A DNA stretch of 64,000 bases, taken from assembly GCA_030374765.1 (NCBI GenBank), contig JARGXX010000003.1:62001-126000 (forward strand), read 5' to 3'. The position numbers and the translations under genes were made by a program. The notes below the pieces were generated by a model that made no database searches, was not told the DNA's origin, and saw nothing but the letters and a program-made list of their open reading frames with translations. Source of the stretch: Agarophyton chilense (lineage: Eukaryota; Rhodophyta; Florideophyceae; Gracilariales; Gracilariaceae). Shown piece by piece: positions 43,001 to 53,502 of this stretch. The first letter of the stretch is position 1. Every line of letters starts with the position of its first letter.

Positions 43001-44838
43001 ATCTCCGCTATGAGCATGGCTCAAGCCTTTGTCCTACACTGGGTCTTCTTCTACGGCCCACCGGTCAACCTCCTCTCCGATAACGGGAGACAGTCCGCCT
43101 CTCGTTTCTTCGAGGATGTTTGTCGCATCTTGGACATTAAGAACCTGTTCACGACCACTTACCACCCCCAAACTAATTGGCAGGCCGAACGGTTCAACCG
43201 GACATTACTTGCGACACTCCGTTCATACGTTGCAGACCACCCCAAGGATTAGGACTTGTTCACTGATGCGCTCACCTTTGCATACAATACGCAGGTGCAC
43301 AGGACAACTGGATTAACGCCCTTCGAGCTGGTACTGTTCCGTACCCCACAGCCCGTGGCGCTGGAACCACAGCCCACGCTGGATACCTTTCCGTCACCGA
43401 CTGCTTACAGCGAAGCGTGGAAAACTTGGCTCACGAAGCTCGTTCCCGCCGCACGGCGTTCAATGGGCCGAGCCCAGGCCGCTTACAAGCGTGACTTTTA
43501 TACCAAAGCCCCTCGCTCGCCGCCACGTCTCGCCCCCGACGGTTATGTATTCATCCGCAAAGAGTATTGGAACCCAGAGAAGGAGAAACGCCACAAACTG
43601 TCACCTGTTGCCGACGGCCCCTTTCGGGTTATTTCGGTGGCTTCCGACACTGTCGTTTTTGACCTCCCTGGTAACCACGAACGCATCTCCCGCGATCGCG
43701 TGGTATCGGCTCCTCCGCCGTTAACATCTCAACTTACTGGTGTGACTGCTGCCGTTGAAACGTACCCATCGACCCCCTTACCCCAGGTCCACCCGCGTCC
43801 CTATGCGTTTCCACACCCATCACGGGGCTTGTCTGACCTTCCGCTACCCGTGGCGCCCAACCCGAAAGGAATCGTGTCGCGCATTCGTCGCTCCTCCCCA
43901 GTCCACCCGACGGACACCAACTCCGGTGCATCGTCTAAGGAGGGGGAGGCGCCCGACAGCCGTCGTAATCCGGTGAATACAGTCGCTGGGAACGGCGCAC
44001 CGTCGCGTGTCATTCTTCGCCCATCAGTGGTGCCTGATACCGACGTCCTGCACGACTCGACGCAGTCACTATCCAAGCCTCAGACCGCAGCTGCGGATAA
44101 CGCCACCAACACTCGCCGAGGTGTCACCACACGTGCAACACGGAATTCAAATGCGCTCGACGCACCACAGCCTGATACAGTACGAGTGGACAACGCAACG
44201 CCAAGTACCCCGCACAGGGAGGCGAATACATCCACGGCGCCGACGCCGGACAGCCAGCCATTGGAACGCTCACGTGACTACACGGAACCTCGCCGTGGGA
44301 CAGAGATGTGCGACAATGCGCCACCGCCCCAGCGAATCTCACCGCCGAAGCGAGCTTCACCACGTCGATTAGCGGAACGACCACCCGGGTTACCCGCTGG
44401 TGTGGGCCCTCCAACCGGAGTGGGAAGCGCCGAAACAACTCCGGCACTTGGAGAAAATGAACCGCCGAAGTCGGGTCGACATTCTACTCAGCCGAGGACT
44501 GCCTTGCGGGCTACACGGTCCGACCGGAGCGAAGCCGTGCAACGCGTGATCACTTCGGTACCCCCTGGCTCAGGACGGTACCACCCGGAAATAGCGACAC
44601 CGTCATACGGGATGGCCGGGAAGTGTACCGACAAGAGTTCGTGGTGGCACTCATTCTGGAGCACTCCTACCACACAAAGGGGTAACTCCAATAATTGGTC
44701 CGTTGGTACGGGTACGGCCCCGAATGGGATTCAGACGAACCGATAATAGAGCACCTACCTCGGTCAAAGGTGGTACAGTATCATCGTCGTACTGTCACGG
44801 CTTTGCCGGCTACCATAGACCGAGCCCAAGTGGGATAA
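40001..44838 (+). pseudogene. Gypsy pol: protease, RT, RNase H, integrase, chromodomain
   Basis: One frame runs from before 40001 to 44746. Domains: protease (VLDTGAGPNFV, about 40265), reverse transcriptase (about 41090-41700, YLDD intact in VYLDDIIVFLDN), RNase H (FTVDTDASDYQVG, about 41975), integrase zinc region (about 42690-42820, where one expected Cys reads Phe) and DDE core (MAIDILGPF, LLSDNGRQS, YHPQTNWQAERFNR). A long Pro/Thr-rich tail follows. A chromodomain lies at about 44635-44800 in the -1 frame (EFVVALILEHSYHTKG, then LVRWYGYGPEWDSDEP). In-frame stops: 40967, 41186, 41744, 41864, 42611, 43250, and 44683 and 44692 in the chromodomain. The copy cannot make an intact polyprotein by normal decoding. 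Confidence 0.9.
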
Positions 44839-45050
44839 GAAGACACCCGATGGGTATAAAGGAACAGAAGATCTGGATAAGGACCCTTGGAAGAAGGAGA
44901 AGATGCACAGAAGACCTGGAGAAGGACACTCAGAAGAAGTGGAAGAGAAGAAAGAAAACAAATACGTCATAGACGGAAGCAGTTTACTATTTTCGAAGTT
45001 GCTGCACACACTACCGCACAGCGGGATATACTAACCAAGATCACAAGGGA

Positions 45051-46580
45051 TTAGTTGGAAGAACCCGGATTGCCGTGCGCCCCAACCAAATCGCTAGCGG
45101 AGTTACTCCCGCCGGTCAGGCTTGCCACGAGGGCGTCTCTCATCGCACCGATGTCGCCGCCCTCCGCTTGCGCGTTCAGTCCAACACCCCGAAGGAACTG
45201 GGAGATCACGACCGCCTCTGAGCGTATGGGAACCTCGATAACTTCCGGTTCGTCCGGCAACGCCGCCGCCACTGGATCGATGACCTCACCTGCGTGAGTC
45301 GCTCCCTGCGCCGGCTGCGCCATAGTATCGGCACCATCGGGATCTCCAACGGGTTCCATGACCTCGTCGCCACGGTATTCGCCCTCCTCCTCCGGGAGAT
45401 CATCACCGCCATAGGCGTAGTAGAAGTCATCCGAGTTGACAAACCCCACGGGGTGCCCGTATGGTATGCCTCGCAGAGCCATCCGGAGTGCCGAAGCCTC
45501 CGCCTCGGAGATCTCTTGCTGCTCCCATAAGTTAAAGAAGATGAAATCTCCCGCCAACGGCGTGAGACGCCCCGGAGTCCGATCAGCCCCACCGGCTTCT
45601 TGACCACGGCCGCTCTGCCGGACAGGCACGGCAGCCCAGTCGACACGCCCAATGATGTCGATGAGCTCCTGAGCTTTATCAGCGTTATTGACACCTCCAA
45701 GAGGGAGTTGAAGGTCCAGCTGCCGGATGTAACCACGCAAACGCGGAGGAAGATACCACAGTCGATACTGGTCGTAGGCTTCCCACAAGATGTACGCCGC
45801 AGTGCGGACTGCCCATTCGGTTAGGACCACGGACCATAAGCCGGAGTGCGGATCCTCGATGAGGTACGAGCCCAGATAGGAGACGACTGGAGGCAACTCC
45901 ACGTAACATCCCCGGCACACCTCGACGGAGGACCACCACCAAGGCAGGGGAACATATCGCCCGAACTGGTAGAAGGGAGCAATCTGGTTTATCTCCGTGT
46001 TCTGATAAGGGACAAGGAACCCAAAGCGAGATCTGCCCCGACGCTCCTCGCGGACGAAGTTCTGTCACCACCGATATCGGGACTCACGACGAAGGTGACG
46101 GAACTCGACACGAATGATCGGACGGACCCAGCAGATCGCTTTTTGAGGCGCTCGCGGTTGACCGCGCCATGCGTAAGTTTCCAACGCCGCAAGGCGGTCA
46201 CAATAGCCGATCTCACCTTGAGTCCGGTACATCCGTAGGTCGAAGCCGAATTCGTCGGGGATGGGGTATTGGAAGTTCGCCCTCTTGATCCGTGAGTAGC
46301 CGATGCGGACGAAGGTACAATGCGCCTCTTCCGCCGACTCGCGCCTTCGCCGCAGAATCGCGTGAACGGGAACCGCCACACGGCGGCGCCAGTCCCACGA
46401 AGTGGTGATCAAAGCCGGCAGCTCGCCCGGGAGACGCGCATTGCCATCAGCATACGCGGCCACGAGTTCTTCGTCGAAACCCGCTGTCGGATGGAACCAC
46501 GGAGCTCTCCAGAGAATCGCCGCATGGTGACGCGGGTTTAACCCAACGAGTTCGTCGTAAGCGAGCCAGGTGTCCACCAC
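45051..46580 (-). CDS. ORF antisense to the gypsy element, one in-frame stop
   Basis: I do not recognise the family. The minus frame is open from before 46580 (GTG there, with codons also open upstream) to 45051, broken once by TGA at 46065-46067. The upstream half (171 codons) has ILWRAPWFHPTAGFDEELV and FQYPIPDEFGFDLRMYR. The downstream half starts near 45920 and has LPPVVSYLGSYLIEDPHSG, WSVVLTEWAVRTAAYILWEA and YLPPRLRGYI, then an acidic Gly/Asp/Glu-rich tail. The same motif order occurs in the antisense ORF at 1-1511. The plus strand here has no long frame. The ORF lies between pol and the 3' LTR, so it would be transcribed against the element, perhaps from the LTR or a private promoter. 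Function unknown. Confidence 0.55.
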
Positions 46581-46940
46581 AGGAGTGATATAGCTTGAAG
46601 CTTCAACGGGACACCGGGATCGGTTCGGGGCGGTTGAGGAGGCACTCCCCCGCGGAAGGGGGCCGAATGGAAACCGGAGAAGTAACCTCGGCGGGGATTG
46701 TTACCACCTTTCATGGGGAGTACTGGTCGCCGAGGTATCGGGATGTGGTCGCTGGAAGTTGGCGTACGATGCGGAAGAGCGCTCGAAGTTCGACAAGTGG
46801 TTACCGCGTTGGCGCGTTTGTCGTTCGGTTGCGCAGCTCTGCCTTCGACAGTCGAGTGGTCGCTGGACGCGGTACGCGGCTCGCTCTTATGCCGGTCGGA
46901 CCGTTGCCCCCCCGCCATATCGAGGGCGTGTTCGTCACCT

Positions 46941-46953
46941 AAGGAGGGGGATA
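46941..46953 (+). promoter_or_regulatory. Polypurine tract of the gypsy element
   Basis: AAGGAGGGGGATA directly abuts the TG of the 3' LTR at 46954, the position where plus-strand DNA synthesis is primed in LTR elements. Confidence 0.75.
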
Positions 46954-47840
46954 TGAAGGAGAATGCCCTTCAAGGGGGTTTCTTACCAGGACTTAGAGAT
47001 TTCGCTGGCTTGAGGACTAGCTTGATCTATGACAAGCTATACCGCTATTGCGTGCCAACGGCCGGTCAGGACCGGAAGTGCACACTGGTGGAACACGTGG
47101 ACTGCCCGGATGCCGACGCTCGAGTGCGAGGCGTGCCACACATGGCCCGGATTCTACCTAATGGTTAGTATTATTTAGTAATTTTTAGTATTTATTTGGC
47201 TACGCTATCGCTATTTAGTGTCTATTTTTCCGGCGCGCGCCCACTGTCAGGGGCCGCGCGCCACACTACTTAGGAGGTTGAGCACTGCTCCCCAATAAAG
47301 ACCCTCTTGGGAGATACGAAGGAGGGAGTCTTGGCTCTGAACTCTTCGCCTTCGGCGCGTCTTCACCGCATACTGCGTGAGGGCCCGTCGCACGTTAGGT
47401 CATCCACCCTCTGTCGACCAGAGTGCTACCACCACCGTGGGTTCATATTTAATCGCCGACACTTGTCGTAGTCTCGCCCCTGTATAGGGTTTCGCCCCCG
47501 TTTTCCTCTTGTTCTCCTTTTTGGCTCTCGTGAGTGGCCGCCTCACTCACCTCGCTCGTCCACCTCATATGAGGGTTTCCTCGCTCCTTTTCCGACAGTC
47601 GCCGTGATACCGCTCCGCCTAGGATTGGTCCCACCCCGGACTGTGCCGTGCTCACCTAAACACTCTACGTATATCCCGCCGGATTGGCCTCGGTCTTACA
47701 CCCGACTTCGTCGTGCCTTTCCAGAGTGGCTCTGTTTCTGTGCTCCGCTGGGATGCGTCTCCTCCGCCTGAAGCGTGTCTCTCAAGAGAGGAAGATCCCG
47801 AACATTTTCGTGGTGTCTCCGCTCCAAGCGTTGTCCTACA
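46954..47840 (+). repeat. Gypsy 3' LTR
   Basis: 887 bp, TG...CA, partner of 32368-33254. Followed by the CGTCG target duplication. Confidence 0.95.
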
Positions 47841-48363
47841 CGTCGGATACACTTTCCCAGCACAATAGACATGCCCCGGCGACTAGGGGCATTCCTTTTG
47901 CACGACACAATGGTGCCAGGAGCTTTCCCCATAACCCTATCGGTAGGGATGGAATGGTCATGCGCTGTATCACATGTGGATCTGACATGCATTTTAAGCG
48001 AAACTGTACTGCTGATAGCGTTTCTAATCGTGTTCTAACACAGCTTAGAAACGGTGTCCCTGCCGTTCATATCGTTCACGAACTTATTACAGACATCGAG
48101 GCATGTTTGAATGGCAAGGAGCCGGGCGAACATCTTGACATGCATCGTACTCCTGTGGAACTACCTGATGATGCAAGTGAGGCTACTATCTTTGACAAAC
48201 TTGAAGCCGATATCGCTAGGGATGCTTCGGGGACACCAGATGTTCATTTCTTCAACAACGTCGACGCTGCGAATGCTACTAACTTTCTGAGCAGTACCCT
48301 CCCGCGTAAAGATATTTCTGAACCTGTGAAACTACTGGAATATCCTTCGCCGGATTTTCAGTA
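47841..48363 (+). pseudogene. Copia gag, C-terminal part with zinc knuckle
   Basis: The frame continues directly out of the target duplication (SDTLSQHNRHAPATRG) and carries CITCGSDMHFKRNC, a CCHC knuckle, then an acidic stretch ending at TAG 48361. The apparent start at 47684 inside the gypsy LTR is an artefact. Confidence 0.75.
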
Positions 48364-48402
48364 GGGCGAAAAGGAGCATCGTCTAACCTTTTCCGCCAAC
48401 AA

Positions 48403-48927
48403 ATGTTCTTTGCGTCCTCGCATCGTACTACATTTCCCAGACGTAAATCCTTCTTCAAGTATCACAACATCCCAAAGATGTGTGCCCTATTGTTTCCTGG
48501 AAGATCTCACTACAATAGGAAGATGCTCTTTGGCTTCTGTGTCGACACTGGTACTCCTGTCTTTTTCATTGGTATGACAGAACTCCTTGATGTCTACCAA
48601 CGCGCCCAGATCTAACCTAGGCCGTTGTGCAAATACTTAAAGCGTTTCAGATTTGCTGATTCTGTTTTCAATTCCCTTGGTGTCGTCGATCTACCGCTTG
48701 CTACTCCAGATGGTATTCCTCCGATCTACATTTCATTCGATGTTGTGGCCGGAAACATACCTGCCCTCTTAGGTATGGATGTGTTGGACGAACACTCTCC
48801 CACACCGAACAATGTCACGAATGAGCTTTCGAAGTGTACCTTCTTGCCTAGAATTTTGTAGTATTCTACTATGTCGGGGAATCCGATAGGATGCTTTTTC
48901 GCAAAGTCGCGGTTGGAACTCATAAGT
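48403..48927 (+). pseudogene. Copia protease, interrupted
   Basis: Reads FCVDTGTPVFFIGM (catalytic Asp-Thr-Gly), a TAA at 48613, then LGVVDLPLATPDG and LLGMDVLDEHSPTPNNV, typical of the copia aspartic protease and its flap end, a TAG near 48859 and SGNPIGCFFAKSRLELIS up to the solo LTR. Dead by stops. Confidence 0.7.
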
Positions 48928-48928
48928 G

Positions 48929-49523
48929 AGTGATGTCATCAAACTTGTGATATGAAACGGCACACCGCGTAGGATGCCAGGAGGCAGGGTACATTAGTGG
49001 AACACGTGGTATCACGAGTGGACTGGCTTGCAACGGCGCATGTAGTGGCGATCGACGTGGCAGGTTTTACTACCCTTTGTACATAGACGTCCATTAGGGA
49101 CCATACCCATACTGTGGTTTGGCTAAGTGACTGACCACTGGGTATTATTTATATATATATTTGGGCACTCACCCTGGCACACAGTATATAGTGCACCAGA
49201 GGTGAGTGCCGACTCCAAGTAAAGGAGACAACATGGGCATCATGACTATTCTGTTCCTCGCTTAGGATTCCTTAACCGGAGATCCGGACTAGCTATAATA
49301 GATAGTCAACCCCCAACCACTTCACGAGCCGTCTCGTACCTACGTTCCCTCAAGGTTTTACAGTTGCACTGTTCACCCTCGCTGGCTAGTAGTGGCCTTA
49401 CACCCCACTTCCAGCTCGCTGGTGTTGTAGCTCTACCACCCCTTTTACTTCGCAGCAAGCGACCCATCGGCAGTCCGAACGCTGTCGCAGGTGTCTGCTC
49501 TCTCCGTTAGAGCGGATACTACA
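48929..49523 (+). repeat. Solo LTR of another gypsy-type family, inside copia protease/integrase
   Basis: About 595 bp, ending GATACTACA. It resembles the LTR at the right edge (63613-64000, minus strand): both share GAGTGCCGACTCCAA-like, GGATTCCTTAACCGGAG and CTGTCGCAGGTG motifs in order. Flanks AAGTG (48924-48928) and AAGTT (49524-49528) fit a slightly decayed 5-bp duplication, and removing the unit rejoins the copia reading frame. The first bases lack a clean TG. Confidence 0.7.
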
Positions 49524-51420
49524 AAGTTCAGGCAAAGAAGCGTCAGTTCACTACTGGTGGAGCGTTCTAACTACTCGTTATCATGGGCACATATACGTCC
49601 AGATTGCCATTGCTACACCAATGTTCTATACTTCTGCACAGCTTAACAAGCTACACAGGCAGTTCGCTCATCCTTGAGCTGATAAGCTGTACCACTTGCT
49701 GAAGCGTTCAAAGCCGGAAGATACTTCAGCAGAGACACTTACGACGTTGGAAGATCTTGCTAAGCGATGTGATGCATGCCAACCGATTCAGTGTGGACGT
49801 ACACGCTTCGGAGTATCGTTCGTTGTAGCTAATGCAAAGTTCAACGAACGCTTATTGTAGCATTCGGGATGCACCCGAGTTCGACCGTTCGAAATGTTTC
49901 GAAGTCGCGATACGGCATTCATAAGCTATTTTTTGGGCTTTATTCGATTTGAAAAAGTTATGCGAAGATTTACTTCATGGAAAGGTTTGGACAGGAGAAA
50001 TTTCATTAAGAAGTACTGTATTTAGTGTACACTGTGGGGTGCCATCACCAAATATTTTATTTGGTATTATTTAGATAATTTTGTAGTAGCACGCCACGTG
50101 TATGCAATACGATACCGTACTTGCTTTGCCCCTTGGCACATTAAAGGGCGCAAGGCCCAGGTGAGGAAGGGGAAAAGGCAAATGAACAACCAACCAAAAC
50201 ACCATCTTGGTGATTCCGAGAAATCCAAAAAGTGGTACACCACAAAGGGACACCTATAATATCAGTTCTTAACCATTCTGAGATATAGATCTTGTTCCCA
50301 GGATACCCTCCACTGTTGCGCATTTGCCGCCCTTTTTCTACAGCTCTTTTTGTGTGATTGTGTTGTTTCTTTATTGTTTTCTCCACTGCTAACTGGTTAT
50401 TTGTGTTATCAAAAAGGTTGTCGAGTCAATCTCGTGTGCATTACGTACCGCCGTATCTGGACATCCGCGTTGTGAATACACGTAATATCCCCATTGCTCA
50501 GCCAAACCTGGTTGCTTTCCGTACACTCTCTTCATATCTAAGAACCGTCACTCGCAAGGCGACAACCGCTCTTCGCTGTTATTTCTGTGGATACCCACTG
50601 CACCTAGACCTCTACAATCTTCAGTGGAATACCAGACTTATTCATGGACATCATGTATGGATTCAGATCCTGTACTACACATCGTCGATGAATGTACAAA
50701 GTTCAGTATTTCTATGTTTTTGCGTGATGTATCTACAGAGAAAATCTGGTCTCCGATCTTAGAGTGCTGCGCTACCGTTTCGCAGGTCTACCTCACAAGA
50801 TTATCACTGATCGAGGTTCTGCTTTCGTTGAGCTCTTCGTTAGTGTCGGCGCAGCTAGTAAGGTCTAAGTTCAAAGTACAGGCATCAAGGCACATTCAAG
50901 CTCAGTAATCGGTGAGCGCTACCATCAGCCTCTCCGGTGTGCTTTCTCCAAGCTCAAGTCGAACTATCCGAATGCGTTGAGAAAGCTATTGCTTGCTATG
51001 TCCGTAAAGGCTCTTAACGACACTCTTGGACCTGAAGGAATTGTTCCTTCTGCGCTAGTCTTTTGTGAGTATCCTTCTACTCGTGTGTGCAGGGACGCTG
51101 CTGCGCTTCCAAGAGCGTCTTTAGAAAGCCGTGCAAATGTGGCTACTGCTACGTGTAAGGAGATGGAGCGTCACATGGCAATCTTGCGTGTTAACCGTGC
51201 TCTTCGACATACAGTACCTCCTGCTGCTGATTCTGTTTTGCATGTCGGTCAGAATGTTCTCGTTTGGAGGGAGAAGCAGGTTGAGCATCGAATTGGAGAA
51301 TGGATTGGTCCATTTTTCGTTCAAGCTGTGGACCGCGAGAAGAAGCTCGTATTCGTTCAGGATTCCCAAGTCTGCGCAGCTCGTCCGTTCGGCATCACGC
51401 AGGTGAAGCTCTACATGTCC
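49524..51420 (+). pseudogene. Copia pre-integrase and integrase, split by a 781-bp insertion
   Basis: Before the insertion: GHIYVQIAIA, FYTSAQLNKLHRQFAHP and CDACQPIQCGRTRFG, the pre-integrase zinc domain. After it (50637 on): DSDPVLHIVDECTKFSISMF with the first catalytic Asp, a shifted frame with the second (TDRGSAF), and IGERYHQPLR with the catalytic Glu. Then RKLLLAMSVKALNDTLGPEG and the C-terminal SH3-like end (GQNVLVWREKQVEHRIGEW). At least two frameshifts and stops at HP-TGA and after NERLL. Confidence 0.75.
49856..50636. mobile_element. 781-bp insertion in copia integrase, LTR-like
   Basis: Flanked by CTTAT on both sides (49851-49855 and 50637-50641). Removing it with one CTTAT rejoins the integrase frame. 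It begins TGTAGCATTC and ends ATACCAGA, so it could be a decayed solo LTR or a non-autonomous unit. It has no coding capacity that I trust. No second copy is in the window. Confidence 0.6.
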
Positions 51421-51479
51421 CCTTCTACAATTTCCACTATGTTTCTCGGGGATCTCAGAGATATTTTCTCGTCGCAGTA

Positions 51480-52942
51480 TGCTCAGAAGACATTCCTGAC
51501 AGAATCTATCTCTGCTAATGACCCTCGTGCTTCCACACCGCAAATGACTGCTGCGAAACGGAAGGAGATTCAGAACCTGATGGACCGAGGGACTTTTAAG
51601 GTCATTCTGAAGGAGGATATACCCTCTGATGGAAAAGTTCTACCTGGTCATTTCGCTGTCACGAGCAAGTCAACCGACGATGGCTTGACTAAGTGGAAGG
51701 CTCGATATGTTATTGAAGGTCACAGAGAACAGCTCAACAAAGTACCTTTTTCATACCTCGAACACTGTCCAGCCCTCTTCTGTTCGACTCATTTTGAGTA
51801 TGGCTGCACTACACGGATTCGATGTGTGGACGTCTGATGTCAGCCAAGCCTACTTAAATCCTCTGAAGGACTCCAGAGAGATGTCTAAATTCGTTATCCT
51901 GCCCCGGAGTTCGAACCTAAACCTCATGAAGCTCTTCAGCTATGGCGAGCACTCTGTGGTCTCGGAGAATCTAGCTACTTATGGCACGAAACCTTGGAGA
52001 AGCATCACAAGAAGTACCTCTGAATGTCAAGTCTTTCTTCAGATCGGGCTTGCTACTTTGTCATGACGAAGGGTAAACACCAGGGAATGTCTGGGTCATA
52101 TGTGGATGACATGCTACGGGTAGGCCCCCGTGATTTCAAGGACTTATGTCAGATTACGTCTCCACGTTTAAACATGTCAGATGATGACTATCCGCCGTGT
52201 AGCTTTGCTGGGTTTGTGCTTCACCGCTCACCTGATGGGACTTTGTCTTTGGACTAAGCCCGATACATTTCAACACTTCGTCCTCTACCTGAAGATGCTG
52301 CCTTTTCACAATTCACATCTATTCGTATGAAGCTGATGTAGATCGTCCATGGCTGTCCTGATTGCATGATCGAAGTTTCTCAGCTATCGCAGGTAACCCG
52401 AACCCGCTTCGATGATAACTCTGGAGCTGTTGTTAGGCGCGTTAACCGTGTCGTGCATTACGTCGTTGAGAAACCTGTTTTGGTTCGTTTCCTGTGCCTT
52501 GCCTCTTCTACTCTGAAAGTCTTTGGCTACTCTGATGCATCGTTTGCCGGAAATGCAGACTACTCCTCTCACCTTGGTTTTTTTTGTCTTCTTAGCAGGC
52601 GCCTGTGGTCAGACTATTCCTACTATGTGTCGCTCCTACAAAGCCCGCCGTGTTACTAGGTCTGAAATGCCCGCTGAGCTTATTGCGTTAAGCGACATGT
52701 TTGATTCTGCCTTTACTCTTTCGCAAGAGTTTCGCGCATTTCTATGTAGGAACAAGATTCCGGTACAGCTATTTACCGATAACCAGTCGCTTTTTGATGT
52801 TATATCTAAGGGCACTCGTACTTTTGAGAAGAGGTTGATGTTGGACATCGCTTGCGCACGTGACGGATACTTACTTCATGATATTAGTGACATTTGTTTA
52901 GTTCGGTCTGGTGATAACATCTCTGATGGTTTTGCTAAGTAA
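51480..52942 (+). pseudogene. Copia reverse transcriptase and RNase H
   Basis: RT blocks: AAKRKEIQNLMDRGTFKV and HFAVTSKSTDDGLTKWKARY, a frameshift near 51710, SSVRLILSMAALHGFDVWTS then DVSQAYL, and GSYVDDMLRVG with the catalytic Tyr-Val-Asp-Asp. A TAA at 52255 and further shifts separate this from RNase H: FGYSDASFAGN, MPAELIALSD and VQLFTDNQSLFDVIS hold the three acidic residues. The end SDGFAK is the usual copia terminus. Several frame breaks make it a pseudogene. Confidence 0.8.
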
Positions 52943-53171
52943 ATGCAGCAAGCCTTCTTTCGTTTTTTGTTTAGCGCTGGCAGAACAAATTTCCAACCGT
53001 CTCAATGGATCGTGCGAAGTCATTTGTCTGATATTTGATGGTCAAGAGAGCTGATGCTTTTCTTCCGGGTTGTGTGAGTTGTTTTCCTTTCTGGTTTTTT
53101 GCGTAAGTAAGTTGTCATATTTGTGCTGCAAGCGCACGAGGCCGCGAATGGAGGGAGCGTCACATTATATT

Positions 53172-53502
53172 TGTTACTTCTATGTATCATTACACTTACT
53201 GTAATCTTGTCATTTCGCGGCCAGTGGGTCTGCTTGCACTACCGCTGTCGCAGCTCCACTGGGCGCTGGGTGCAGTTCGTAGTTATAGTTTGTATGTGTT
53301 ACCCCTCGCCGATCTGGGAATGCGGGGGTAAGGGGAACAGAAGTAAACGCTAGACCACACGGTCGTGTTCGCCTCTAACTACGTCCCTGCGTGGTCTCTT
53401 CTACCGCTTTTGCTCTTATCTTTCAGTTTACACGTCAGGCTCGTTCCCCGTTGTAGCTTGGTCTGTAGTCAGCCTAACGCGCCTGCCAAGTGTCCAGTGA
53501 CC
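53172..53502 (+). repeat. Copia 3' LTR
   Basis: 331 bp, TGTTACTTC...ACCA, partner of 30750-31080. Confidence 0.88.

Larger units (their letters stand above)
32368..47840 (+). mobile_element. Ty3/gypsy chromovirus inserted in copia gag
   Basis: Both LTRs are 887 bp, begin TGAAGGA and end CTACA. A perfect 5-bp target-site duplication CGTCG flanks the element (32363-32367 and 47841-47845). Internal order: gag, protease, reverse transcriptase, RNase H, integrase, chromodomain, then 2.1 kb holding an antisense ORF, then a polypurine tract. The LTRs differ at roughly 4 per cent of positions by eye, less than the copia LTRs, so it is the younger insertion. Its gag holds a DNA transposon (35008-39524). 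Without that transposon the element is about 11 kb. Confidence 0.95.
30750..53502 (+). mobile_element. Ty1/copia retrotransposon, decayed, host of nested insertions
   Basis: Two 331-bp LTRs (30750-31080 and 53172-53502), both TG...CA, differ at about a tenth of positions. Between them, in order: gag with a CCHC knuckle, protease (VDTGT), pre-integrase, integrase, reverse transcriptase (YVDD) and RNase H, the copia order. Three insertions split it: a gypsy element (32368-47840), a solo LTR (48929-49523) and a 781-bp unit (49856-50636). Without these and their duplicated target bases, the copia body is about 5.9 kb. The coding frame has stops and frameshifts, so it is dead. I see no target-site duplication at the outer ends (CTATT versus GTTGT). 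Confidence 0.88.

Noticed and set aside
47684-47840. Start of the 226-codon ORF within the gypsy LTR
   Set aside because: The ORF crosses the LTR/target-duplication boundary. Only the part after 47841 is copia gag.
50358-50762. 134-codon plus ORF
   Set aside because: It spans the end of the 781-bp insertion and the copia integrase, so it is a chance fusion.
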